Part shown: in pieces, positions 1-8,798 of the stretch | How the letters are laid out: every line of letters starts with the position of its first letter | Position numbering within the stretch: the stretch's first letter is position 1 | NCBI GenBank assembly: GCA_030278955.1 | Contig: JAOANR010000009.1 | Coordinates: 34,697,504 to 34,761,503, forward strand | Reading direction: 5' to 3' | DNA from: Hygrophila difformis | Taxonomy: Eukaryota > Streptophyta > Magnoliopsida > Lamiales > Acanthaceae | Length of the DNA stretch: 64,000 bases | Position numbers and translations under genes: made by a program | Notes under the pieces: model-generated | Databases searched by the model: none | Seen by the model: only the letters and a program-made list of their open reading frames with translations | Told to the model about the DNA's origin: nothing

Positions 1-165
1 AATTAAGTCTAGGCCTGCCACATCAGTGGATTTGAATATTAACTCAAAATTTGAGTTGATAAACCTTCACAGGCAAAGCTTTTTCGACGAAAATAGATTA
101 GTTTGAAAAACAAAGCGAGGAGCAAAAATTGAAAAAGATTAAGGCTACAAAATTATGCATTGAGT

Positions 166-482
166 CTAATTAGATTCTAAATCAGACTCAAAGTCTAAAT
201 CCAATTCATCTACGTACTCATTAAAAGCTACCCTCAATTCCTTCATTAAGGTTACTAATCCTTTCCTTTCATCCCCTGAGTATACTCCTCTTTTAGCTTA
301 AAGGACGTTTGGAAGCCTCATTCAACATTTTACAGATTAATTTGCAATTGATGGTCAAACAACAATCTTGACAAGATTTTCCCAAGAATCTCATAGAGAA
401 GTGCTGTGATCTGAGTTTCCCCTGATCCAGACTCCTTTGATGAAATTTTTGGTTTCTTTGAGGAGCTTCCAGTTTCATCACT
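166..482 (-). pseudogene. F-box (At2g35280-like) pseudogene, internally deleted
   Basis: Reading the minus strand, positions about 480-370 encode a lysine/serine-rich lead followed by ITALLYEILGKILSRL, which matches the F-box start of the two paralogues to the right. A stop follows. At 297-166 a second open stretch encodes LMKELRVAFNEYVDEL and an acidic tail ending at a stop (166-168). This matches the C-terminus of the 2187-2927 gene (LIRELRDDFNEHVIES). The roughly 150 residues that lie between these parts in the paralogues are missing, so this is an internally deleted copy. An AG just before about 480 could be an old splice acceptor. The family role (SCF adaptor) is inferred and this copy is unlikely to work. 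Confidence 0.75.
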
Positions 483-707
483 AGTTAATAATTGGAAAAG
501 ATAATGCAATTGAATTAAGAAAAGAAGCATAAAGGAATGAAAGTACAAGAATTGTATGGTAACAAGTTTAATAGAAACATATTAATAGGTGGTTCCAAAT
601 TACATCCCAAGATTGCTGAAAACACAAAAATTAGCCATAGCATTTCCCTATTATAGAAAATACTGAACTATTCAAGGATTAACAATTTCCTCTTCATCAG
701 AATCAGT

Positions 708-1787
708 CTACAGAAATTCATCAGGAAACACCTCACCACAATACAATCTGAATTGCCTTACTATGTCAAAGAATTGACAAGGAATACAGTCCATCCTAAC
801 ATATGGTGGTAACAAGGCTCGTTCCTGCAATGTATGAGTCTTGCAATAACTTCTCTCTTCTTGACCTTGAAAAGGGTTTGGGATTCTTGGAAAATGGATT
901 AGCCAATGGAAAAGATAGAGCTTAATGAAAACAACATCTAGGACATTCGAAGCTGCTGTTTTAATCAACTCTAAAACTGCTTCATTTAGCTTGTCATCTT
1001 GTTTTGTTAAGAGAAGCATTGTTCTGAGAAGAATGGTGGGTTGATGTTCATCATCTAGTCCTGACTTGAGGAGTTCAAAGGCTTTCTTCTCATCCCGTTC
1101 ATCAACAAATGCTATCAATGCAGGTTCGATATTAAACATAAAATTCCCTGCATTTTGGCATTCGTGAATCAACCTTTTCTGATTATCAGGATAGACATTT
1201 TCCCTCCATCTCATACATGATTCCAGGTTTGCTCTCTTGAACACAAGATGGGTTTTGCTCGCTTGATAGAATATTGGAGAGACTTCTGCTACCCTAAAGA
1301 GTTCCCTCACACTGTCTTTTCCAAGTCTCGACATAATATCTCCCAGCAACTCAGTGGGTAAATGAGATATCTGAGTTCCAAGGAGTTGTGGATTCCTAGC
1401 ATTTCTGTTTCCAGAAAAGTATACAATAAGGAATACAGAAGAGAACTTTTATTGAAAATGATGGAACTATCAATTCGAAAATGGGATTTCATTCTATTGC
1501 CAAGCTCCAATAATCTCGTATGGACAATGCGTCAGTTACTAAATAAAGACTTCAGAAAGAAACTCTCCAAATTAAACATTGTTTAAGTGAGTTTAAAGAA
1601 ACGGCTTTCAGTTATGAGAAATCTAAATGGTTAGTTTTTCGATTTCTATAGCCAGAATGAACTCATCGAGAATTCAGAATCATAAACCCTAGGTCTAATA
1701 GCGTAATCCAGAAATATACATTGCAGAATAGAACAACAATGTGAAAGATAGGATAAAGTAGATAGCTTACGGATTGTTCCCGGCCAT
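708..1787 (-). CDS. F-box protein, At2g35280-like, two exons
   Basis: Likely a substrate adaptor of an SCF E3 ubiquitin ligase; substrate unknown. Proposed model: exon 1 at 1787-1771 (ATG plus five codons and two bases), intron 1770-1405 with donor GTAAGC and acceptor AAACAG, exon 2 at 1404-708. The junction restores the residues PNAR, which the neighbouring paralogue has at the same place (MAAAAPNAR), followed by the F-box core HLPTELLGDIMSRLGKDSV. The product would be 237 residues, against 246 in the paralogue. Motifs shared with it include the central NAGNFM..IEPAL segment and NPFQGQ. The stop TAG at 708-710 falls early: the frame beyond it still encodes an acidic TDSDEEE tail like the paralogue's, so the C-terminus has been shortened. 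Exon 2 alone has no ATG before the F-box, which supports the intron. A weak TATA-like stretch lies at 1936-1942. Confidence 0.75.
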
Positions 1788-2186
1788 TTTCTTCGTCGAT
1801 TAGGTTTCTGAATGAACTTGCTACAAAAATGATTGAGAATGGTAGTATTGGTGTGTGACAATTTCTTCTCGGGAGAGAAAAAGAAAGAAGGGCTGATGAA
1901 AAGTTTTGAAATGACAACTGAAAGGAATGACTGCAAGGATATAGCCGACCTATTTCTATCTAAGAAATGCAGGGGTCAAGATAGTAAATCTTGTCTCTGC
2001 AGGGAGTAATGATTAAGCCTAAAATAAGCCTATTTGAAAAACAAATTTATTTAAAATGACTCAGATAAAAATCTGGTGCAAAAGATAAGATCAAGTCATT
2101 TTTCAACACAAGAAAATAAAGCGAGAAGTAAAGAAGACATATCATCATCAGAGGTCTCAACAAAAATTAAGAGAATACATAATCAT

Positions 2187-2927
2187 TTAATCAAAATCTG
2201 AATCAGTTTCTAATTCTGACTCAGATTCAATTACATGTTCATTGAAATCATCTCTTAATTCTCTAATCAAATTGGTAACCTCACAACACAAACAATCAAT
2301 GTTTGTGGCACCATAATTATAGTGTGGAGGCTCCCTAACTAAGTCTCTGCTGTGTGGAGCTATGTAATCACAGTAGTAGCGATGCCCTTGTCCCTGGAAA
2401 GGGTTAGGCTCTTCTTCACTGTCGATAAAAACCCGGCTGATCTTCTCCTTAATCTTGTGGATATGTTCTTCCTCTTTAAGGATTGATCCAAGCAAATACA
2501 GTCCTTCATCAATCTCTTCAAGGCTCTCCGAACTCAGAAGAATGAGGGCCTTGATGAAGATTGAAGGGTGATGATTATCCTCAATTCCAGGCTTGAGGAT
2601 TTCAAAAGCTGCTTCCATGAGTCCTGTGTTGCAGAAAGCCGCGAGTGCAGGTTCAAGTTTGAGCATGAAGTTCCCTGCCTCTCTGCATTTTTCCATTATG
2701 TGTGCGTAGTGAGCATCATGCGTTCTCTCCGCAGTGATTCGCTTTACTACATTTGCTCTCCTCCATACTGCAGGTGCCTTACTTGCTCTAAAGAATTTCT
2801 TGCAAGTTGGGGCTACTTTGGCTACATCTTTCATCTCCTCCTTTCCCAGTCTTGAAAGAATGTCTCCTAAAATTTCATCAGGGATATCTACAATGGAGGT
2901 TCTAGCATTGGGAGCTGCTGCGGCCAT
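2187..2927 (-). CDS. F-box protein, At2g35280-like, intact, single exon
   Basis: The open frame is intact, 246 residues, starting at ATG 2927-2925. The F-box is near residues 13-50 (IVDIPDEILGDILSRLGKEEM, then APTCKKFFRASKAP). A cysteine/histidine-rich region follows (GHRYYCDYIAPHSRDL, CLCCEV) and the C-terminus is acidic (ESESELETDSDFD). In this family the F-box binds Skp1 and the rest is thought to recruit a target for ubiquitination; no target can be read here. It is a tandem paralogue of the gene to its left but lacks that gene's intron at the PNAR codons. A TATA box lies about 75 bp upstream on the minus strand. This is the best-supported host gene in the window. Confidence 0.85.
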   Translation of the reverse strand: MAAAAPNARTSIVDIPDEILGDILSRLGKEEMKDVAKVAPTCKKFFRASKAPAVWRRANVVKRITAERTHDAHYAHIMEKCREAGNFMLKLEPALAAFCNTGLMEAAFEILKPGIEDNHHPSIFIKALILLSSESLEEIDEGLYLLGSILKEEEHIHKIKEKISRVFIDSEEEPNPFQGQGHRYYCDYIAPHSRDLVREPPHYNYGATNIDCLCCEVTNLIRELRDDFNEHVIESESELETDSDFD

Positions 2928-3000
2928 TTTAATTTCTGATGAAGATAATTGTTCTAATGTGGGAATGTTTGAGATGAAAGGAGAGAAAGATTCGACTAGA

Positions 3001-3007
3001 TTTTATA
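3001..3007 (-). promoter_or_regulatory. TATA box of the intact F-box gene
   Basis: On the minus strand this reads TATAAAA, 74-80 bases upstream of the ATG at 2927. That distance suits a plant core promoter with a 5' leader of about 45 bases. Confidence 0.6.
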
Positions 3008-3039
3008 GCAGAAAAAACTAAATTCTGCCATAATTACAA

Positions 3040-3619
3040 GCGGTTGAAACGACGTGTGATGGTTAGTGCAGAGGGAGAAGAAGGGTCTGAAAAAGGGTAT
3101 TTTGGTCTTAAGAAGTTTGAAAATCTTTCCATTTAGTATTCCCAGGCTCTCGCTTTGTTAATTATCATCGCGTGGTTATAGAAACCGTCTCTCGCTTTGT
3201 AAACTACAAAGCGAGGGAGGATTCTTGTACAATTTTCAGAGAAAATGGTCACGCTTTGTATTTCGACAAAGCGTAGACATAAAATTTTATCATTTAGAAA
3301 CAGATCAAATTTTCATAAAAATGAGAATTTGAACTTATCACCTCGCTTTATAACTTTTTCAAAGCGTGAGTGAGTATAGTTCATCTTAAATCACGCTTTG
3401 TCAAAGTTAGCAAAAGCGTGGCCTCAGAATTTGTTCACACTTAATTTCCAAACACTTAATACGTAAAAACCTGGTTGAAGATCTCTTTCTCATCCTTCTT
3501 CATTCCATCACAGCTTCATTTCTCGAATTCCTAAAAATATAGAATATAAGAATTAGAGATAAAACATATATCAAAAGAAAAAGGGAAATACTACTCAGTT
3601 AACCTGGGTAGTATCCACC
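3040..3619 (-). repeat. Putative 3' LTR remnant of Athila-type element Z
   Basis: A run of A followed by AGGGGGG on the minus strand (about 3643-3620) looks like a polypurine tract. It is followed by TGGATACTACCC, a plausible LTR start at 3619. The stretch to the left carries four short hairpins (3191-3420), an arrangement also seen in the LTRs of E3 and near 61 kb. The left boundary is not visible, because the F-box promoter begins by about 3007. Assigning this to an LTR is inference; it could also be F-box upstream DNA. Confidence 0.4.
3191..3420. repeat. Cluster of four short inverted repeats (CGCTTTGT / ACAAAGCG)
   Basis: There are perfect 10-bp arms at 3191-3200/3206-3215 (5-base loop) and perfect 9-bp arms at 3251-3259/3266-3274. 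Further pairs sit at 3344-3349/3361-3366 and 3392-3400/3411-3420, the last with one extra A. The arms are the same word family, but loops and flanks differ. Single copies of CAAAGCGAG or AAAGCGAG occur near 112 and 2120, downstream of F-box copies. Confidence 0.7.
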
Positions 3620-3647
3620 CCCCTATATTTTTTTTTTTTCAGAAAAA

Positions 3648-5160
3648 CTAGGGGTTATCCAAATATTTAGTTTTGATATTTAAATCTTGTGGACCAATAT
3701 ATTCTTTAAGCCTGTGTCCATTTACAGTCTTTTCTCCTTCACTGAGCATGATTGTGACTGCTCCATTTTCATGAACAACTACAATGGGGAATGGTCCTGT
3801 CCACCTCGATCTGAGCTTCCCTGGAAATAATTTCAAACGAGAATTATAAAGCAAAACCAATTGACCAACATAAAATTCCTTATGTTTAATTTTTGAATCA
3901 TGAATTTTCTTGGTTCGATCTTTATAAATCTTGCTGCTTTCATATGCTTCCAGTCTCATCTCTTCCAACTTAGACAGATCAAACTTCCTCTTGTCTTGTC
4001 CTGACTGAAGATCCATGTTGAGCATCTTAATGGCCCAATATGCTCTATGTTTTAGCTCAACTGGAAGATGGCAAGCTTTTCCAAAAACTCGTCTGTAGGG
4101 AGACATTCCTATAGGAGCCTTAAAAATAGTTCTGTATGCCCATAAAGCATCATCCAGTTTCTTTGACCAGTCTTTTCTTGTAATGTTCACAGAAGCTTGT
4201 AAAATATGCTTAATTTCCTTATTAGATACCTCCACCTGTCCACTTGTCTGAGGATGATATGGTGATCCAACTTTATGATGAACACCATACTGTTTCAGCA
4301 ACTTCTCAAAGAGTTTATTGACAATGTGGGATCCCCCATCAGATATAATGGCACGAGGGGCTCCAAACCTGGTAAAAATATTCTTTTGCAGAAATTTAGT
4401 AACTTGTTTAGCTTCATTATTGGGTAAAGCCACTGCTTCTACCCATTTTGAGACATAATCAACAGCTACTAGAATATAGTGATTATCAAATGATGGGGAA
4501 AAGGCCCCATAAAATCAATTCCCAACACATCAAATATCTCTACTTCTAAAATTCCTTTTTGAGGCATTTCTTCTCTCATTGAAATGTTCCCCAATCTTTG
4601 GCATCTGTCACACATCTTTATAAGTTTCTGGCAATCCAAAAAGATAGTCGGCCAGAAGAAGCCACAGTCTAGAACTTTTCTAGCAGTTCTAGCAGGACCA
4701 TGATGGCCTCCTAAAGGATTCTCATGACACTTTCTAATAATTTGAAAACCTTCCTTCTCATGAACACAACGCCTAATAACCTGATCAGAACAAAACTTAA
4801 ATAAAAAGGGGTCATCCCAATAGTATTTCTGAATTTCTCTGAAAAATCTTGACTTCTGATGAGAGTCTTTAAACTTTGGGACAATCTTGCAAGCTAGATA
4901 ATTAGCAAAATCTGAAAATCAAGGACAATCAAATTGATGCAACTGCAAAGCATACAACTGTTCATCTGGAAATTTATCATTTACAACTTCCTCCTTTTCT
5001 GTTTTCTCTTCCAATCTAGAAAGATGATCTGCTACTCCATTATCTTTTCCTTTTCTGTCTTTAATAATAATGTCAAACTCTTGTAAAAGTAAAACCCATC
5101 TTATCAGCCTAGGTTTGGCTTCTTGCTTTGAGAAGAGATATCTTAATGCAGTATGATCTG
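3648..5160 (-). pseudogene. Athila-type integrase region of Z, broken
   Basis: Integrase would insert the cDNA copy into chromosomes. The C-terminal part (4433-3648) is open for 261 residues and includes a core segment around [32 protein letters not shown] and a C-terminal segment ending near [13 protein letters not shown]. Upstream, a histidine/cysteine zinc-binding segment can be read around 4740-4590 (GGHHGP...CDRCQRL). A one-base loss near 4497 shifts the frame just after the GIDFMGPF stretch. An in-frame TGA lies near 4920 in the linker (after DCP). A further frameshift near 5158 separates it from RNase H. Confidence 0.8.
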
Positions 5161-5607
5161 TTACACTATAGTTTGAGCTCCAATAAGATACTGTCTGAAC
5201 TTGTCAAAAGCAAAAACTACAGCATACATTTCCTTTTCTGTTGTAGTATAGTTTATCTGAGCATCATTAAGAGTATGACTAGCATAATAGATAACATGAT
5301 GTTTGCCTTCTTTATGTTGCCCCAATACTGCTCCTACTGCATTCTCGCTTCCATCACACATAAGTTCAAAAGGTAAACTCCAATCAGGAGACTGAACTAT
5401 TGGTGCAGTGATAAGTTTCTCCTTCAAGGTCTTAAAAGCAGTCAAGCAATCTTCATCAAAGCTAAATGCCACATCCTTATGAAGAAGATTACATAAAGGT
5501 CTTGCTATTTTAGAAAAGTCCTTAATAAACCTTCTATAAAAACCAGCATGACCAAGAAAACTCCTTACTGCCTTAATCGTTTTGGGTGGCGGTAAATTTA
5601 CTATCAC
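5161..5607 (-). pseudogene. Athila-type RNase H region of Z
   Basis: The open stretch of 148 residues begins in the RT-RNase H connection ([22 protein letters not shown]). It carries the RNase H start ([20 protein letters not shown]) and the [19 protein letters not shown] segment with its acidic residue. It ends where one base is missing before the expected acidic TDH segment. The frame is also offset from the RT piece to its right. In a working element this domain removes the RNA strand from RNA:DNA hybrids. Confidence 0.8.
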
Positions 5608-6347
5608 AGAAACCTTAGCTTTGTCAACTCTATTCCTGCTCTAGATACTTTGTGTCCTAGGACAATTCCTTCCTGAACCATGAAATGACACTTTTCCCAG
5701 TTAAGAACCAAGTTAGTGTCCTCACATCTCTGCAAAATTTTTGACAAATTTTTTAAAGAATCTTCAAAGTCAGTTCCATGAACGGTAAAATCATCCATAA
5801 ACACTTCAATGCATTTTTCAATAAAAGCAGACAAAATACTCATCATTCATCTTTGAAAAGTAGCAGGAGCATTACATAATCCAAAAGGCATTCTTCTATA
5901 AGCAATTGTTCCATATGGGCAAGTAAAAGTTGTCTTTTCATGGTCTTCACTAGCAATAACTATTTGATTATAACCAGAATAACCATCTAAGAAGCTGTAA
6001 AATGGTTTACCTGACAGTCTTTCTAACATTTGATCAATAAAGGGTAAAGGAAAATGATCTTTTCTTGTGGCAGTATTTAGTTTTCTATAATCAATGCAAA
6101 TTCTCCAACTAGTTACTGGTCTTGTTGCTACTTCATCACCATGTTCATTAGTCACAATGCAAATCCCACCCTTTTTGGGTACAACTTGTGTTGGACTTAC
6201 CCATTTACTATCAGAAATATGATAGATTATACCTGCATCAAGTAGTTTGATTACCTCCTTCTTGACAACTTCTTGCATTGGTGGATTTAGTCTCCTCTGT
6301 GGTTGTCTGGATGGTTTGTATTCATCTTCCATCAGGATCCTATGCAT
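5604..6347 (-). pseudogene. Athila-type reverse transcriptase region of Z, broken by a stop
   Basis: RT core motifs are visible: WRICIDYRKLNTATRKDHFPLPFIDQM, FYSFLDGYSGYNQI, MPFGLCNAPATFQR and the catalytic FMDDF. A TGA stop at about 5847-5849 separates the first part from the FMDD part. The second part loses frame near 5625, after the RAGIE residues. The enzyme would copy the element's RNA into DNA. Confidence 0.85.
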
Positions 6348-6970
6348 ACAAATGTGTGGACTGATGCCTTTGATATCTGCTATAGTCCAAGCAATTGCCT
6401 GAATATGATTTTTTAAGAGTACCTACCAGAGCTTGTTCTTGTTCTTCACTCAATTTAGATGAAATTATTACCGGGAGCTTCTTTTTGTCTGCCAGAAAGG
6501 CATACTTAAGATGTTCTGGTAATACTTTAAGTTCAAGCTCTGGTGGGTTTTCTGTTGATGGAATTAATTTGCTTCGAGTTTGCACTTCCATCTTTAAATC
6601 AGATCCTTCTTTAGAAGGATCTGTTTTATCAATGTCATCCTCAGATTGTTCTAAGGATGTCATATCCTCACTTTCTGATCCATCCTTGATTTCACTAGTC
6701 TCAGGATCAGCGAATCTAACCGCGCACAAGTAAGCAAAAGTAGCATCTTCAGCATTTGTGAGTGGGGTGAGATTGTTCTCAATTACATCAGTGGTAAAGA
6801 GATTATAATAATCAAAAAGATTTCCCGCCTCCATAGTACTAGAATCTAATCCCTTTCCCGCTACATTGGTTTCAAAAGCATTAAAAGGATATGTTGCCAT
6901 CTTCATCATGTCGAAAGTAACTTCCTGATCATCAACGTGAAGTTTTACTATGCCATTCTTTGCATCAATC
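6340..6970 (-). pseudogene. Protease C-terminal and linker segment of Z, cut by gap
   Basis: Minus-strand residues adjoining the gap read IDAKNGIVKLHVDDQEVTF, matching the end of the Athila protease region in element Y. A long acidic linker and NPPELELKVLPEHLKYAFL follow, leading into RT. The protease active site would lie inside the N run. A frameshift near 6410 separates this stretch from RT. Confidence 0.7.
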
Positions 6971-7470
6971 NNNNNNNNNNNNNNNNNNNNNNNNNNNNNN
7001 NNNNNNNNNNNNNNNNNNNNNNNNNNNNNNNNNNNNNNNNNNNNNNNNNNNNNNNNNNNNNNNNNNNNNNNNNNNNNNNNNNNNNNNNNNNNNNNNNNNN
7101 NNNNNNNNNNNNNNNNNNNNNNNNNNNNNNNNNNNNNNNNNNNNNNNNNNNNNNNNNNNNNNNNNNNNNNNNNNNNNNNNNNNNNNNNNNNNNNNNNNNN
7201 NNNNNNNNNNNNNNNNNNNNNNNNNNNNNNNNNNNNNNNNNNNNNNNNNNNNNNNNNNNNNNNNNNNNNNNNNNNNNNNNNNNNNNNNNNNNNNNNNNNN
7301 NNNNNNNNNNNNNNNNNNNNNNNNNNNNNNNNNNNNNNNNNNNNNNNNNNNNNNNNNNNNNNNNNNNNNNNNNNNNNNNNNNNNNNNNNNNNNNNNNNNN
7401 NNNNNNNNNNNNNNNNNNNNNNNNNNNNNNNNNNNNNNNNNNNNNNNNNNNNNNNNNNNNNNNNNNNNNN
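6971..7470. other. Assembly gap, 500 N
   Basis: A run of exactly 500 N, the same length as the other two gaps, so a fixed placeholder. It hides the junction between minus-strand Athila Z and a plus-strand Ty1/copia element. Confidence 0.99.
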
Positions 7471-8482
7471 CACATCCTGCCAAAAAGGGGGAGATTGTTA
7501 GGAACATTTTTGGCAGTATGTGTTCACAAAAGATGTTCGAACACCATCGCTGGACTCTGGGCAAATCTTATCCAGAATAACCTATTTCTGGAAAGTAAAT
7601 CTGCAGATCTTCCATAATCGTCCCAGCAGCTGTCTGCGAATTTTCTGAGATTTCTATCATATTTTATGGAAAGAAAATATATTAATCCTGGAAATATGGA
7701 AACTTCTCACTATGTAAAGATTGTACACAATGAGGATTATTTACCTTCCATAGAGAGCCGATCCTTGCACTTCTTATAGGGATTTATCTTTTGCTAGCAA
7801 AGCAACTTCGAATCATTCATCTTCCACAACAAGAGTTTTCTCCCAATTCAAGCGAAGTGCATTTTGAATTTCTTCACCAGTGTTCTTATTTTTATTCAAC
7901 AGTGAAGAAGTTCATTCGTGTTGTATATTGTGATTGGTCATTGATATACAACCGAGCCTTGGGTAGACTTGGATCGACAAGAAATTTACTTGCCCTTTGG
8001 TTGAAGGTGACGATAGCACTCAAGGGGATTATCCAAGGCGTTCGACGTAGTTACTTGCGCTCATTAGATACATCTTGAAGAGGAGGATCTGCGAACAGAT
8101 TTCGTCCAAGAGAAACTTGAAGGGGGAGCCTTCAAAAAATTGAAGCAATGTCGGGGAGATCTTCACCAAAACTAGGGAGTGTTTTGGTCTGACAATTCAT
8201 CTGCTTGGAGATTGGGGTTCGGCAGATTTCAATTCACTATTGTTTAGATCGCGGATCCTGTTCGAACAAATAGTGGAGACTCCTGGATTGGTATCCCCCA
8301 GATGTAGGCTTGTGCCGAACTGGGTCAATAAATTCATATGTTTGTTCTCTTTACGTTTTTCAGTTCTTATTCTTCCGCTGCATATTATCTTAAACTGAAT
8401 AACGGGTGTTCACGAAAGGTGTTTGAACTAGTTTGCAGGAAAAAACATGTTTCAGGCGTCATCTCGTCATTTGGACCTAACA
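7471..8482 (+). mobile_element. 3' end of a Ty1/copia element (polypurine tract plus 3' LTR)
   Basis: AAAAAGGGGGAGAT (7482-7495) directly before TGTTAGG is the polypurine tract/LTR junction typical of plant copia elements such as the SIRE/Maximus type. The LTR would run 7496-8482, about 987 bp. It starts TGTTAGGAAC and ends GGACCTAACA, which gives a 7-bp terminal inverted repeat. The 5 bases after it are GTAGG; the matching TSD cannot be checked because the element body and 5' LTR lie in the gap. No copia protein is visible. Confidence 0.75.
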
Positions 8483-8798
8483 GTAGGAATGACAAGCATT
8501 GTTTATACGGCCCTGATCAGTTGAGATAGGGTACAGACCCCTTAATTGGTCAGTACCTGCATACCCATCACATACCAACAAACATCACATGGGAATACAC
8601 ACACTAAACCGCCTCATCAAAAAATTAAAAGCATTCACGAGCGGTTAACTTAGCGGACGTTTATTCACCAAACCCATTGAGCACAATCAAAACCATAACC
8701 AATGAAATGCAGCGAAAAACGTGATGTTATGCCAGCTAATCATACTTTTCTCTTAATCCGCTGAACGATTCATCAAGCCCATAGGAGCTGTAGGCAAA
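8483..8798. other. Unassigned spacer between copia LTR and E1
   Basis: About 310 bp without a recognisable gene. It ends in GCAAA (8794-8798), the left TSD of E1. Its continuation after removing E1 is at 19815. Confidence 0.6.

Larger units (their letters stand above)
3620..6970 (-). mobile_element. Athila-type Ty3/gypsy element Z, decayed, 5' part lost in gap
   Basis: Minus-strand order is protease/linker, RT, RNase H, integrase, then a polypurine tract at about 3643-3620. Wording such as MQEVVKKEVIKLLDAGIIY and [16 protein letters not shown] is typical of the Athila lineage. Gag and the 5' LTR are not visible because the sequence enters the 500-N gap at 6971. Several stops and frameshifts make it a non-functional remnant. 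Confidence 0.85.

Noticed and set aside
1307..1402. Frameshift in the middle F-box gene
   Set aside because: First read as a frameshift because an ATG at 1402 is out of frame; the intron model with exon 1 at 1771-1787 explains the frame fully.
1362..1586. Plus-strand ORF opposite the F-box exon and intron
   Set aside because: Antisense to the better-supported gene and without recognisable content.
6937..7617. Long ORFs across the N runs here, at 27670-28465 and at 38966-39718
   Set aside because: They consist of undetermined residues and have no support.
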